Below, in pieces: positions 47,827-59,160 of a DNA stretch of 64,000 nt. The notes under the pieces are model-generated. The model was not told the DNA's origin and searched no databases. It was given only the letters and a program-made list of their open reading frames with translations. The position numbers and the translations under genes were made by a program. How positions within the stretch are numbered: position 1 is the stretch's first letter; each line of letters begins with the position of its first letter. The stretch is from Siphonodentalium dalli (lineage: Eukaryota; Mollusca; Scaphopoda; Gadilida; Siphonodentaliidae). Location of the stretch: NCBI GenBank assembly GCA_032622095.1, contig CP136064.1:172616310-172680309 (forward strand), written 5' to 3'.

Positions 47827-47976
47827 ATAAATATTCATATAGTTGTCTCGGTTTCGTCTCCATATTGTCGCCATTGCTTTGTCAACGTTATTGGCACGTA
47901 TCTTATATACGGATAGCGATGGCGATATGGTCGGAACTTGGGGGTTTGATACCGAGACCATTATTTGAATATTAAT
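47827..47976. mobile_element. 150-bp inverted-repeat element, copy 2
   Basis: Same ends as 47598-47748 and the same orientation of the interior (CCATATTGTCGCCATTGCTT). The outer flank AATGTGCGC before copy 1 resembles the inverted GTGCAC after copy 2, so the two may form one composite inverted structure. The repeated ORF-like stretch on the minus strand is a by-product. Confidence 0.78.
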
Positions 47977-48089
47977 GTGCACTTCATTGAGTCATCTTTG
48001 TCATGTATTGAGTTTGATATCTTTTGTTAACAGTTTATAAATCATGTATGTCTCATGTTTGTTATTATATGTTATGTGTTTATTATGAT

Positions 48090-48115
48090 TAAATAAAGTT
48101 ATCATTTAAAATAAA
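48090..48115 (+). terminator. Candidate polyadenylation signals
   Basis: AAATAAAGTTATCATTTAAA then AATAAA lies downstream of the C48 fragment on the same strand. AATAAA is frequent by chance in AT-rich DNA, so this is weak. Confidence 0.2.
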
Positions 48116-48209
48116 TGTATTCACTTTCTAAATTATTATTTCGCAAAAAAACTCAAATGCTCCAAAACACAATAGTCTAGAGTCGCCAATTAGTTAATCC
48201 GATTACCTA

Positions 48210-50040
48210 TAACGCTAAGCACATAAGCCGCTTACACCTTTTAATTGGAGCCGACCGCTTACACTTTATAGAACGAAAGAACGAAAAGTTGAATAAAATC
48301 AACAAATTTGTGAATTTAAAAACAATTCAAACGTTAAAGGCACGTGAGGCCTTAATTGTCGAAAATATTCATATTTGTTCCAAACACCGTAAACAGAAAA
48401 ACATTAAAACGCATACAGTTTCGTTCATATATACCATGACCATCGCGTAAACAGCATGTTATCATAAAGACCTACTATATTTTACCTAAGCAAGAGCCTG
48501 ATTGGGTTACAGGGGACAGCACAATGCTACTGGCTAATCACACACACATGGCATAGACGCTCTTTATTAGTTTCATATCAGGAATTCACCAACAAAGAAC
48601 GCTCTTTATGCTTACCATCACAATATAAACAAACACCAGAAAGGTAACTTTTTATGCTTTTGTTTACATAACAATGGTTAAACATATGAGAATAACATAC
48701 TGTTTATGCGATATTTCTTATTTATATACGGACAAAGTCTGTCTACATTTTGATGTTCTTTCTCTTTGTGGCGGTTTTTGACGGGTGGAAATATTTTGAC
48801 AGGGTACCCACCGCCAAGGCCAACCGTACCTTTAATGTATTCCATGTCATAACACGGACATATGTACTAAATTTCAGTCATATCCCATTTATAAACAAAG
48901 AAGATAATGCGACATCAAGACAGCTTACACCTGTTATTTTGGAGCCGACCGCATACACTTTATAGTGTGTTTCAGAACGAAAAAGTTGAATAAAATCAAT
49001 AAATTTGTGATTTTAAAAACGTTATTGTATTCCATGTCCCAGCCCGGGCAATATACACCAAATTTCAATAATATCCACAGAGAAACAACGGACCAAACGC
49101 CATATAACACACCGTATACACCTTTTATTTGGAGCCGGCCTCGGCATACACTTTTATAGTGTGTCCCGTCTTAGGTTACCACTAGAAACGGAAGTTATTT
49201 CTTGCTATTTGATTGGTGGACTAAATAAAATTCCGGGTAAATTCGCCCCATGGATATTCGACTTTGTTTGCGAACTTTTTAAAGTATCACAACATGTGCA
49301 CCCAGTGATGCGGGAAACGACACTTCCCTCGGCTGATAGAAATTGTCGCTACCAAGTGTATCTAAGGGCCTTGACCAATCAAATGCAAGCATTTAAGTGA
49401 AAGCGAAAGTAGTTGATTATATACTCATATAGCTTGGTTGATACGATGTTGCTGTTTGATTTATCCGTGAATACGATGCGAATTTGGGATGACGAGGTGT
49501 TAAAGGCACGGGCGGCGTTCGTTGAAGAAATATTCATATTTGTTCAAATCGCCATCACGGAATGAATATTTAAATATATGTTAATCACACACAAATGATA
49601 TAAACGCTCTTTATTATTTCCATATCAGGAAAACAGTAACAAATAACGCTCTTTATGTCTACCATATCCGGATCTAAACAAAAGCCAGGTTCTGTAACGT
49701 TTTTAGCTTTTGTTTACATAACAAAGGAAAACATTTGACAATATAACATACTGTTTATGCCATATTTCTGATTGGTATAAGAACAAGGTATGTCTATATT
49801 TTACTATTGTTTATTTTTATGGCGGTTTTTGATGCTGAATATTTTAACAGCATACCCACCCGCCAACGCCCCCCCCCCATATCTTTAATAGCGATAGGCT
49901 CATGTACCGAGAAAGACGTAGCAATATCATTGTGTTACAATCGGAACCGATCAATTCGCCCAAAATAAGGGTCGGAGAGTCGGAGCCAATGCAACACTTT
50001 TAATTTGGAGTTTTATATAATAAAAAGTCAATACAAGCAA
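48210..50040. repeat. Duplicated ~0.7-1.1-kb repeat region
   Basis: Segments 48390-48890 and 49520-49880 are collinear: AAATATTCATATTTGTT, AACGCTCTTTATTA, TTTTGTTTACATAACAA, AACATACTGTTTATGC, GGCGGTTTTTGA. A second block (ATACACTTTATAG, GAATAAAATCAA, TTTGGAGCCG) recurs at 48240, 48945, 49130 and about 50000. Within each unit CGCTCTTTAT occurs twice. It appears to be nested or tandem copies of an uncharacterised repeat. Confidence 0.7.
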
Positions 50041-50349
50041 ATCACACTTTTCTCATCGTGGGTCCGAAAAGTCATAGATCATTGTTGACTCGAATTTGCG
50101 CGTTAAGAGTTTTATTTTCACTCAAAACCATTTGCTGGAGTTAGAAGTTTGATATTTTTTTTACGAATTATTTACTAATCAAGGCGTCGATTGAGCACAA
50201 TTAATATCGCAAATCTTCATTTGGTGCCAAAAAAGAACGACTTTGTGCTTGCTACAAACTGATTCCACAAGGGATTTAATGATCCAATTAAGAAGATCTC
50301 ACTAATAATTACCATTTTTCACGACGTTCCAGTTTTCTTAAAAAAAAAC

Positions 50350-50941
50350 AAAATCGAGTAGTCTCTCTCTCTCCCTCTAAATCGAGTCTCTCCCTCTCTA
50401 CCTCTAAATCGAGTCTCTCCCTCTCTCTCCCATCTAAACCGAGTATCTCCCTCTCTCTCCCCTCTAAATCGGGTCTCTCACTCTCTCCCTCTAAATCGAG
50501 TCTCTCTCTGTCACCCTCTAAATCGAGTCTCTCTCTGTCCCCCTCTAAATCGAGTCTCTCTCTCTGCCCCCTCTAAATCGAGTCTCTCTCTCCCCCTCTA
50601 AATCGAGTATCTCTCTCTCCCCCTCTAAATCGAGTCTCTATCTATCTCTCTCTCTCCCCTCTAAATCGAGTCTCCCTCTCTCTCCCCTCCTCTAAATCGA
50701 GTCTCCCTCTCTCTCTCCCCTCTAAATCGAGTCTCCCTCTCTCTCCCCCTCTAAATCGAGTCTCCCTCTCTCCCCTCTAAATCGAGTCCCCCTCTCTCTC
50801 TCACCCTCTAAATCGAGTCTCCCTATCTCTCTCTCTCTCCCCCCTCTAAATCGAGTCTCACTCTCTCCCCCTCCTAAATCGAGTCTCCCCCCTCTCTCTC
50901 TCCCCTCTAAATCGAGTCTCCCTCCCTTTCCCCTCTAAATC

Positions 50942-50960
<19 letters not shown>
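50350..50960. repeat. CT-rich minisatellite, ~21 units with AAATCGAGTCTC core
   Basis: About 21 units of 25-38 bp, each AAATCGAGTCTC plus a variable (CT)n/(CCCT)n filler. The core is nearly invariant while the filler length varies, so the array probably arose by unequal exchange. Confidence 0.92.

Positions 50961-51025
<65 letters not shown>
50943..51025. repeat. (CT)n microsatellite
   Basis: Almost pure CT for about 80 bp, continuing the minisatellite filler. Confidence 0.92.
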
Positions 51026-51027
<2 letters not shown>

Positions 51028-51710
51028 GCATTACGCAGTGCAAATTGTACACATCTGTATGTGAGAGCTGTTGAACTCAGTAGTCGATATAAAAATTCCA
51101 GTCACTCGCCGCCGCATTCCATAATCAGCCATGTACATGCATGCGTCCATCGGTTTACATCAATGTGCATTTCAACCAAATGCGGCACTGGTTAGAACCG
51201 GTAGGATTTTTATAATATATCGATCGTTATCGAAAGAGAATAAATTATGTTTTCATGAGCAGGTCGCCTTCGAAACGTATTATAAGAATCGACAGGCAGA
51301 GAATATATTCAACAACATTCCACCTTAGCCCTCGAAAATAACTTCCTGTCGCACAAGAAAATAGTCCCCTTGAACATCGACCCCTCTGCACTACAGCAGC
51401 ACGAGTAAAGAGAACTAACTCTATTAATTATGATATAGAATATCGTTGCGTTCGTTGACTCCTGGTGTTATATCTCATTATTTTGTAATATACAGTCCAT
51501 TCAAGTGGGTACATGACAACGAGTTAACTGGTAGTAGCAACTACCGGTACTACAAGGTAACTCGTAGTGGCAGTCAACATGTTAACCTCGTTTCAGCCGC
51601 TATAAAATTAATATAACGACTAAGAACATACGCAGGTAGTCATTGGGAAAAACAAATGAGCTATGCACAAATAAAAGCCCCCAACAGGAAATGTTTTCAC
51701 CTGGAGTCAG

Positions 51711-52271
51711 CAGGGGGGGGGGGGGGGGGGGGGGGGGGGGGTCGGAAAAAAATTTCAGGCACGTATGGCATTTTTTCCCTTTCGATCATTTTTTGTACCC
51801 ACCCACGGCCAAATATTTTTTCCGTTTTCGGCAGTTTTTTCCGACCATTTTTTTACACCCCCCCCTTTTAACACTAAAACATAGATTTGCGGGGGGAATT
51901 CACTGTAAACAGCTGTATATGAATTTCTGTGCATACTATTTATCATGGATGTTAACATGGACATGTAAATAGGAATGAGTCATTTTGAGGTCATTCGGCC
52001 AAAAAAAACATGGCTGCCAGCGGCCATCTTGGATTTCAAATTTTGCAACAAAATACAACACGATAACTGCCTGCAGTCAGTTTACCAGTTAGAATTACAT
52101 TATTTATCTCATTCAAAGTGGTTTTGAAGCTCAACTCATTGCCAAAACACTAAAAAAAGAAGAAGCAGGAAATCTTTTTTTTAGTTGCGGAAAAAATTGC
52201 TTGTTGGTGGCTTTGACCATCCACCCACCCCGGCATACGTGCCGGAATTTTTTTTTCACCCCCCCTCCCTG
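51711..52271. mobile_element. CAGGGG...CCCCTG DNA transposon, copy 2
   Basis: Nearly identical to 14163-14709 over its whole length, same orientation. It starts CAG followed by 29 G (to 51741) and ends CCTCCCTG. GAGTCAG flanks both sides (51704-51710, 52272-52278). The high identity between two copies 37 kb apart implies recent activity. It is noncoding. Confidence 0.87.
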
Positions 52272-52279
52272 GAGTCAGT

Positions 52280-53490
52280 ACTATATATTTAAGAACTAAC
52301 TATTGTACAAAACATATAAGCTAAAACAAATAACATTAGCAAGCATACAGGTGAAATAAATAATCAATAGCAATATAGCAATATACACGATTCCATGGGC
52401 TTGTAGGAGGGCTGAAAGATAAGGTTTTAAGCATGTAATGTCTATAGCTGTCAGTTTGGCCTTTGTTATTGATGGGAGTAGTTTTGATGGTTACATTATT
52501 TTATAAAGGTACCATAGTATACAAAATTGGATGATGTTTGAATACGAAGAATGTGTTTGGTATCTGGTCTGGGCCAGCTCAATATGGTAGTCCGCCGAAA
52601 AAGAGCCTGATTTCTCTCCCTAGAAAAGACTGCTGCACTTCAAAGATAAAATTTCAAAATTTCTTTATTTTTTAATTTATCTTACATATAACTAGGTTAT
52701 ATCAGCACATAAGGTGACTATAGACTGATATTCGCTGTCATCGTTAGCTATGTGACCGTCTTCGGCCACAAAATGGTTAAAATGAAAATTTTGCATAGTC
52801 GGTCCAATGGAGATAATTCAACTTGTGGTGTGACAATTCAATCAAAATACAGACATGTGGATGTTTCGACTATTTCTGTATCTTGTAACCAAGCATTCAT
52901 GTCCTGTTTATCAATGACAATGGCGCAGCAGAAGGTTGTACTAATAGTGAAGTACCCCGCAAAATGGTGAAAATAGCCAGAAATCGTGTATAGCTACCTA
53001 ACAGTAAAAATGTCTGACCGAGCATCACTAACACTGGACGAACCAAGGAACAGTAACTCAGGTAAAAAAAAGTCATGATTTCGAACCAGATCGAGATGTT
53101 GTTGTGAAAGATCCATATATACCAAATATTAATGCAATCGTTTGACGTTTGTTCAAGTTATCGCGCTAACAGTAATTTACTTACTAAAATAGACAACTTA
53201 AGGACCGTAACACAGGTAAAGTATTTACGTTTGTGCATGTTATCGCGCTATCGGACATAAAATTACTATAAATATAAACAATTGCCACAACTATGGGTTA
53301 GAACGTTGGGGCGATTTTCTGTATGCAGCTGTCCCACAATGAAAATTCATCAATGTGCCCTGGTATATGAATAAACAGAAAACAAAAACTGCAAACATAA
53401 GAAAATCAATACAACAGATACCAGATTGTTTTGAAACATTCTGAAGAGGAGTGACTATGGCCGATTGATTGAGCAAAGTCAAATTTAAAA
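52280..53490. other. No gene recognised
   Basis: AT-rich sequence with a duplicated GTTATCGCGCTA word (53157, 53239). No coding, RNA or clean transposon signal was seen. Confidence 0.45.
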
Positions 53491-53496
53491 ATCTCA

Positions 53497-53690
53497 TGAA
53501 GGGATATAGGATCTAATCTGACCATGTGCTAAGCCGTACCCGCATTATCACTCACGTTATACGACCGCCCTAGTATACCACCAGGATTCCTATATCACAC
53601 CTCACGGGATGCACCCGATTGTAAACCGGGTACCACATTACGGAATTCTTACTCCTCGCAGTGGGGCGCTGGACCTATTATAGCATGGGC
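53497..53690. repeat. Dispersed ~190-bp repeat, copy 2
   Basis: Partner of 37340-37530 in the same orientation: TGCTAAGCCGTACCC, ACCGCCCTAGTATACC, GGGATGCACCC, GTACCACATTACGGAATTCT, TCGCAGTGGGGCG. The copies differ by several small indels. Confidence 0.6.
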
Positions 53691-54194
53691 ATCAGGTTTT
53701 ATATGGACATTTGGGTATATCCTTCAGGTACGAATACACGAAACCACGCACCACCCTCCATTATATGTTAGGGTTAGTGTATTCTTACATGAAGGACATA
53801 CCGAAATTTGTAAAGTCAAGTCCTGAGTTTTCTTCAGCATGGAACAATAAAGAGCGTTTCTATATGGTGAACATAAAGAGCGTGTATCTCACTTTGCGAA
53901 AATCTGAAACGGCTGTAAAAATCCCAGGACTTCAATATTTTATTCTTCAAAGTATATAAAGTCTGCAGCTTGTATTATCGATCTATGTAAATTTAATTTT
54001 GAGTTGTGGTAAATGTGGGGCTGCGCTTTGGAATAAATCTGTTGGTTTGCATGTTGACTTGCATGGTAGGGTGACAATGTAGTGTAAATCGTTTTGAAGC
54101 TGATGGATTATTGCTAAGACCACGCATTATTATAATGTCTTCATTGTTTTATCATTCCTCAAGTGGTGAAGTCGGCTGCTTATATAGTTCCTTG

Positions 54195-54255
54195 ACATTC
54201 CTCTAAATTAACAATAGACCATTCCAATGGCTACATTTATAAGTGAGTGGAAGAA
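54195..54255. repeat. Short fragment of the TTAACCC element family, inverted
   Basis: CAATAGACCATTCCAATGGC matches the conserved GGAATGGTCTATT core of the family in reverse orientation. Only this core is recognisable. Confidence 0.4.
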
Positions 54256-55416
54256 TCGAATCCACATTTACAATATATATATATAGATAGAGATAGAGAG
54301 CTCAGTACTTTCTGCACATCAGACATTCTCATCAATAAATGAGACATGTAAAATGTGTCTGGTTACTGCGATGTGTGCATGCGGGAAAGTTTGCCGACAC
54401 CACAGAGCAACTAAACAATTTAAATTTTGGCAAAACTCGCGTATTTCACAGGCGAGTTTAATCATTAACAGCGACTCATCAAATAAAACCATAGAAGACT
54501 ATGGGTGGTATATTTAAATAAAATTGGAAGAGGAGTTTGTGTTATTCAGTTTTATGAGCTGCATAATTGCACCAGGTAACTGACAAGACATGGCGCTGGT
54601 ATACCATATGCATGTATAATTATACATGTACAATTGCTCACGATAGTTATATATATATCTTTATTGACCTCCATAACTGAAGAGTTTATCAAATGTTATA
54701 CATGTATACAGTATCAAGGTAGGCTAACATTTTAGCCAACATGAAAATAAACAAATAGCAGTATATATATACACAAATGACACAAGTGCCACCAAGACAT
54801 GGTATACATGTTGGGTCAAATATTGAGAAGCCTTACCCACAGGCAGATATAAATTCAGACATGCAATCAGACATACCGACATGCGGACATAGTATATGCA
54901 GATAGACAAACACAGGCACGCGAACATAACTTTTAAACCTGAACATATTTACATAATGCGGATAAAATCCGAAAGATACAGAGAATAAATGCTTAAACTC
55001 GCATTTGCTAATTTACTGGCGCAATCAGTTAGAATTTGGAATATTATTCAAATGTTAGTATTGTGTCGTTTACTATTCAAATACAATTGATATACCACAA
55101 TGCATAAGTGCAAGGAATACAAAAGCGCACACAACTGCTATTTTTACATTCACACCGGTAACATCACATCCGCAAGGACGACTGATGATGACTACACCGA
55201 CAGACTACAATACACAGAGATACAATTTCGGAAAAAACATATTACCTGTATCAACGTAATTGGCCTTTCGTCTGATGTGGTAATATAACTTAATTGGGAA
55301 TGAAAGCTTATTTCCTTTGCATTTTTGATCCGAACATTGGAATTTGATTTCTGTGGTGATCAGTTAATAATTGGTCCTAACATACCACTGTGGATTTTCG
55401 TTGATACGTTTGGAGA

Positions 55417-57330
55417 TTACTCAGAATGAAGACTTGACAGCATTTTGTGTGATAGCCATAATATGTGGGTGTGGTGAACTATAAATGATACGAAAAACAT
55501 AGCGTCTTCAATGAAAGAAAATAATTCAGACGGAAGTTTTGTAAGGTGAAGCATTACAAGTTCATCATCGTCAAGCTCATCCACCCAAAGATAGAACAGT
55601 AATCCAAATGTGTCAATCATTTGGTACCACATGTCATTACGACGAGAGCACACTATATGATGAGTGCAATAAATCATAACGTGTGTTACCACGTCGTCAT
55701 AAACCAAGTGACATAACGCACAAGTACCCTCGTGTTTGGTAGCAGTAGTCGCTATAAGTTGGGCAACGGTGAAAAAGTATCTCTTCCGCTCTGGATATTG
55801 CCGACAACAACGCCAAAGGAGAGACATCTGTAAGTGACTTTGGATTTGATAGAAGCATGTTAGTGTTGGGTCGTTTTGAACATTTTGCGTCCAGTCGATA
55901 TCGCGCTTACTGTTGACTTCCGTTTTGACTAGTCGGGTCCACTCCGGGCGGATTGGACACGTACCGACTACTGCGAGTTGCTCAAGATATTGGTTCAAGT
56001 TGTGAGAAATAAGAATTCGTTCAATGTCAGCAAAGTATGACTGAGGATTATTATATTTACGAGAAAGATGCATGTGAAGTCTTGATACAAAAATTTCCTT
56101 GCATACTTTGGAAGGCGATATGCGACAAATGCTACCAAACAAACTGAGTTTCCGTGCATCTATAAAAGAGGAAATAGGGCCTAGGCCCATGAGACCTAGG
56201 ACAATATCGGTTCTCGTCCTTACAGCCAGTCCTTGAATGCGTTTCAAGCAAAATCGATGGATTTTCTCGAGCGAAGTAGTATCTGACACAGACATGCCAC
56301 ACAGAAATTCTGATCCATATAATCCTTTTGGCAGCACCATCGTTTTGTAAATAGTTGCGCAACTCGACGGAGTGATCCCTCCGGCATAAAGTCCAGCATT
56401 ACTTAAGAGGAAAAAAGTTGACCTGATTTTGTCTACAATGACTTCAACAAATTCTTTGTCAAAGCTGTACTTATTTACTTGTATGCCCAAATGAGTGATT
56501 TCGTCTGTTTCGGTCAAAGTACTAACAGCGACAGTCCATCGTCTACTTGTGTTGCAACTCTGGCGAGAAGTTTCGTTAAAAACGATGACTTTACATTTGT
56601 TTGGATTATACATGAACCGCCACTTTTGACTATATGATGTGCATATATCGCATAAACGTTGTAAGCCGTAACTTGAGAGGGACAACAATGTCATATCATC
56701 AGCTTGTGTTGGAGACGAGCAGTTGGAGGATAAAAGTCGAAAACCAAAGTTTGAAGCTTCAAGTTCATACAACAGATCATCTATGTACAACATATAGAAC
56801 AGAGGGGATAAAATACCCCCTTGCCGTGCGCCTTGTTTTATCGCAATTGACTTAGACAGAATGTCTGTATGTTTGACTACACATGATATATTACTCAAAA
56901 ACTCTCTTAGGAGGAGCCATATTTTGCCTTGGAACCCACGATGGTGTAGTTTCAACAATAAGCCGTTGATCCATACTGTGTCGAATGCCTTATGTACATC
57001 CAAGAAGCAGGCGAATAGTTTAGACTGTTGTTCTTTTGTGAAATTCATGCTTTCATGCAATACATATGACGACATAAGACAACTGACATTTTTCTGAAAA
57101 CCGTTTTGAAGGGGGTGAACTTTAATTAGATTTGGCGTATTGCGTTCCATGCGAGACAACATTATTTTTTCTAGTGTCTTATACATAACTGGTAGAAGAG
57201 TTATTGCCCTGTAGCTGTCGAATTTAGTTTTTGGCTTATCACCCCCCTTATACAGGGAAACCATCAATTTCTGAATAGGAGAACTAGAGAGTGGAAATGT
57301 GAAATTATATCGTGGGTGTGCATCTGCCAA
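55417..57330 (-). CDS. Non-LTR retrotransposon reverse transcriptase, 637-codon open frame (LINE C)
   Basis: A single uninterrupted frame with fingers SYRAITLLPVMYKTLEKIML (40-59), motif A FLDVHKAFDTVW (109-120), motif B GARQGGILSPLFYMLYIDDL (167-186) and motif C QADDM (209-213). A C-terminal CCHC-like knuckle C-x2-C-x9-H-x4-C (537-555) follows. The three catalytic Asp positions are present. Motif C has Gln where Tyr or Phe is usual, and FIDDL/YIDDL also appears after motif B. The frame opens at TTG, not ATG, and lacks the endonuclease and N-terminal RT part, so the element is 5' truncated at about 57330. It is the least decayed retroelement in the window. Confidence 0.88.
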   Translation of the reverse strand: MADAHPRYNFTFPLSSSPIQKLMVSLYKGGDKPKTKFDSYRAITLLPVMYKTLEKIMLSRMERNTPNLIKVHPLQNGFQKNVSCLMSSYVLHESMNFTKEQQSKLFACFLDVHKAFDTVWINGLLLKLHHRGFQGKIWLLLREFLSNISCVVKHTDILSKSIAIKQGARQGGILSPLFYMLYIDDLLYELEASNFGFRLLSSNCSSPTQADDMTLLSLSSYGLQRLCDICTSYSQKWRFMYNPNKCKVIVFNETSRQSCNTSRRWTVAVSTLTETDEITHLGIQVNKYSFDKEFVEVIVDKIRSTFFLLSNAGLYAGGITPSSCATIYKTMVLPKGLYGSEFLCGMSVSDTTSLEKIHRFCLKRIQGLAVRTRTDIVLGLMGLGPISSFIDARKLSLFGSICRISPSKVCKEIFVSRLHMHLSRKYNNPQSYFADIERILISHNLNQYLEQLAVVGTCPIRPEWTRLVKTEVNSKRDIDWTQNVQNDPTLTCFYQIQSHLQMSLLWRCCRQYPERKRYFFTVAQLIATTATKHEGTCALCHLVYDDVVTHVMIYCTHHIVCSRRNDMWYQMIDTFGLLFYLWVDELDDDELVMLHLTKLPSELFSFIEDAMFFVSFIVHHTHILWLSHKMLSSLHSE

Positions 57331-57519
57331 TGTAGACTATATATGCGAATAATATATATCACGTGACTTTACCGTTTTCTGATTGACTCCACTTGCACTG
57401 CTATAGGCCTACTATTTTCCGATAATACCCAATGCAGTAGGATTCCTACTCGCCTACTATTCTTTTTCATTATATAAATAGACCCATTTCGCGCAATCAC
57501 AATGCCACCTGAAGATGTG

Positions 57520-57800
57520 AAATACAAGATGGATAGCGGACATGTGTTTCAACGAACTTTTGGGAAAAAATGATGGCTCCCATCTAGTGGTTGATCCTGA
57601 AGATCCATATATGTAGTATTTAGTGACAATCGGATGAGTGATGTGGCTTGTGGTGTATGGAAACATATTTAATTAAAATCCAAGAGGGCCACTGACGGCC
57701 ATGTTTTTCAACTAAATTCGGAAACGTTTGATGGTTCTCAACTCATGGTCACCCAGAAGATCCATATGAAGTTTGGTGACGATTGGGAAAGGACCGATTA
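57520..57800. repeat. Two direct ~95-bp units, GATCCATAT...GTGACAAT type
   Basis: AACTTTTGGGAAAAAATGAT then GGCTCCCATCTAGTGG, CCTGAAGATCCATAT and GTGACAATCGGATGAG recurs about 170 bp later as GGTTCTCAACTCATGG, CCAGAAGATCCATATGAAGT and GTGACGATTGGG. GAGGGCCACTGACGGCCATG links them. It is a dispersed invertebrate-type repeat lying between LINE C and the endonuclease remnant. Confidence 0.55.
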
Positions 57801-57809
57801 GTGCAATGA

Positions 57810-58780
57810 GTAAAATCCAGTTTTATTGAAATAGGCTATGCACATCAGAGGGCCGTTATGGGGGTAGCTGATATGCTTGGTAGGATACAGCATGCCACTG
57901 TAAGAATATATGTAACCGAAAAATACCCAGCTGAAATACCCGTAAATATGAATTACTTTAGTATTTGTCTGGAAGCCAAACACCAGTAAACGTGATTCAC
58001 TTTAGTATTTGTTTCCTGGAAGCCGGTGCGACTTTAACCTGGACAATATTACAACCAACGAACGGTAAAGCGATTACACTATCTATACTGTACGAGGGAT
58101 GCACCAACTGAGGTGTGTTAGAATTAGGTTAAAGTCCCTCGTGTAATGTTCATTGAATAGAGCAGTTAATAAAGACATCCACGCGCTTGTGTGAACATTA
58201 CAGGAGGGGAAATCTGCATCCACTACATAACATGAATTTTATTTTGAAATCAGGAACTGTTTTGATGTACATGTAGTGTCAAAATTGTAATCAAATCTTT
58301 TCTTCCAAAACAAACCAATAATTGTCTTAACGCCACTTGGCATTTTGCGCTCCAAGATACACCTAATAATATTCGCTTTTGAATTTTTCCCGGTATCGAA
58401 ATAGGTCGATAAGTCCCAAACAAACAAAAAACAGCCATTTGCAAGGTCAGATTTCAACGACCGTGTGCCGAATGGGCATGGGACAGAAAAAAGAGCGTTC
58501 CGTATTAGTCTGTTCCTGATTCTGTGTGAAAAAATTGAAACAGCTGGAAAATTACTGACCACGGAAAGTATTGATCAGAGCATATGGAGCCGGCATATCA
58601 ATATTTCGTGTAAAGTTCACACCTTATCTTATAGCTCCTTCCAAATTTGGAAGATCGAATGAGCAATATCCGTTTAAACGGACATGGCTCATTCGAACCT
58701 CCAACATTGTCGGAATTTTTTTTTATAAACAATCGATTAAACTTGCATTTTTACATTTACGCTTCCCTTCCATATCAGAG
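57810..58780. other. No gene recognised
   Basis: Minus-strand open stretches (58239-58562) have no recognisable domain. An AAGAGCGTTCCGTATTAGTC word (58491) resembles the inverted CGCTCTTTAT motif of the 48-50 kb repeats. Confidence 0.4.
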
Positions 58781-58788
58781 TCAAATCG

Positions 58789-59160
58789 TCAATTCAATAT
58801 AAAAAGGCCATTGCTTTTACAAAGTTTTACAAGCCGACGCCCATATGCATTCACAGTATTGTCAGACGAATTTCTCCGCTTCTCTGGATAAAGAGGAATA
58901 ACTCTATCGGCACTCTCAGTATTATGAGTCACAAGGGCACCAGAACGTTCAATCATGTCTCGCTCGTCTAATAAGTAGTAGGGGCTCTTATGTCCATTTT
59001 TTGGGCTCCCTTGTGCATTCTGTATAATATAGTAATGACCCAGAAAAGTTGGAAAACGAATGCTAGACACCTGGGGGTCGCGACTGTGTGGATTTATGAC
59101 GTCATCAATATGGCCGCCACCCAAAATTTCAGAGTTGGCACTGAGTCAGTTTGATTAATA
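58789..59160 (-). pseudogene. Endonuclease (EEP-type) remnant of a non-LTR retrotransposon
   Basis: The minus strand reads SSDNTVNAYGRRLVKLCKS then GLFILN and a stop, the pattern NAYG..L..LC...GL.I.NGR found in the apurinic-like endonuclease of non-LTR elements. Upstream YYLLDERDMIERSGALV is less certain. It is broken by a stop directly after ILN. It lies 1.46 kb upstream of the LINE C reverse transcriptase on the same strand, as expected for the EN part of that element with an insertion between. Confidence 0.45.

Noticed and set aside
47526-47982. Two similar minus-strand frames that look like a duplicated small gene
   Set aside because: Their similarity is fully explained by the two 150-bp inverted-repeat elements.
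50350-51025. Regular repeats that might suggest a CRISPR-like array
   Set aside because: Spacers are low-complexity CT filler of variable length, the unit is a minisatellite and the genome is an animal's.
56634-57097. Plus-strand frames within the LINE C region
   Set aside because: Antisense shadows of the reverse transcriptase frame.
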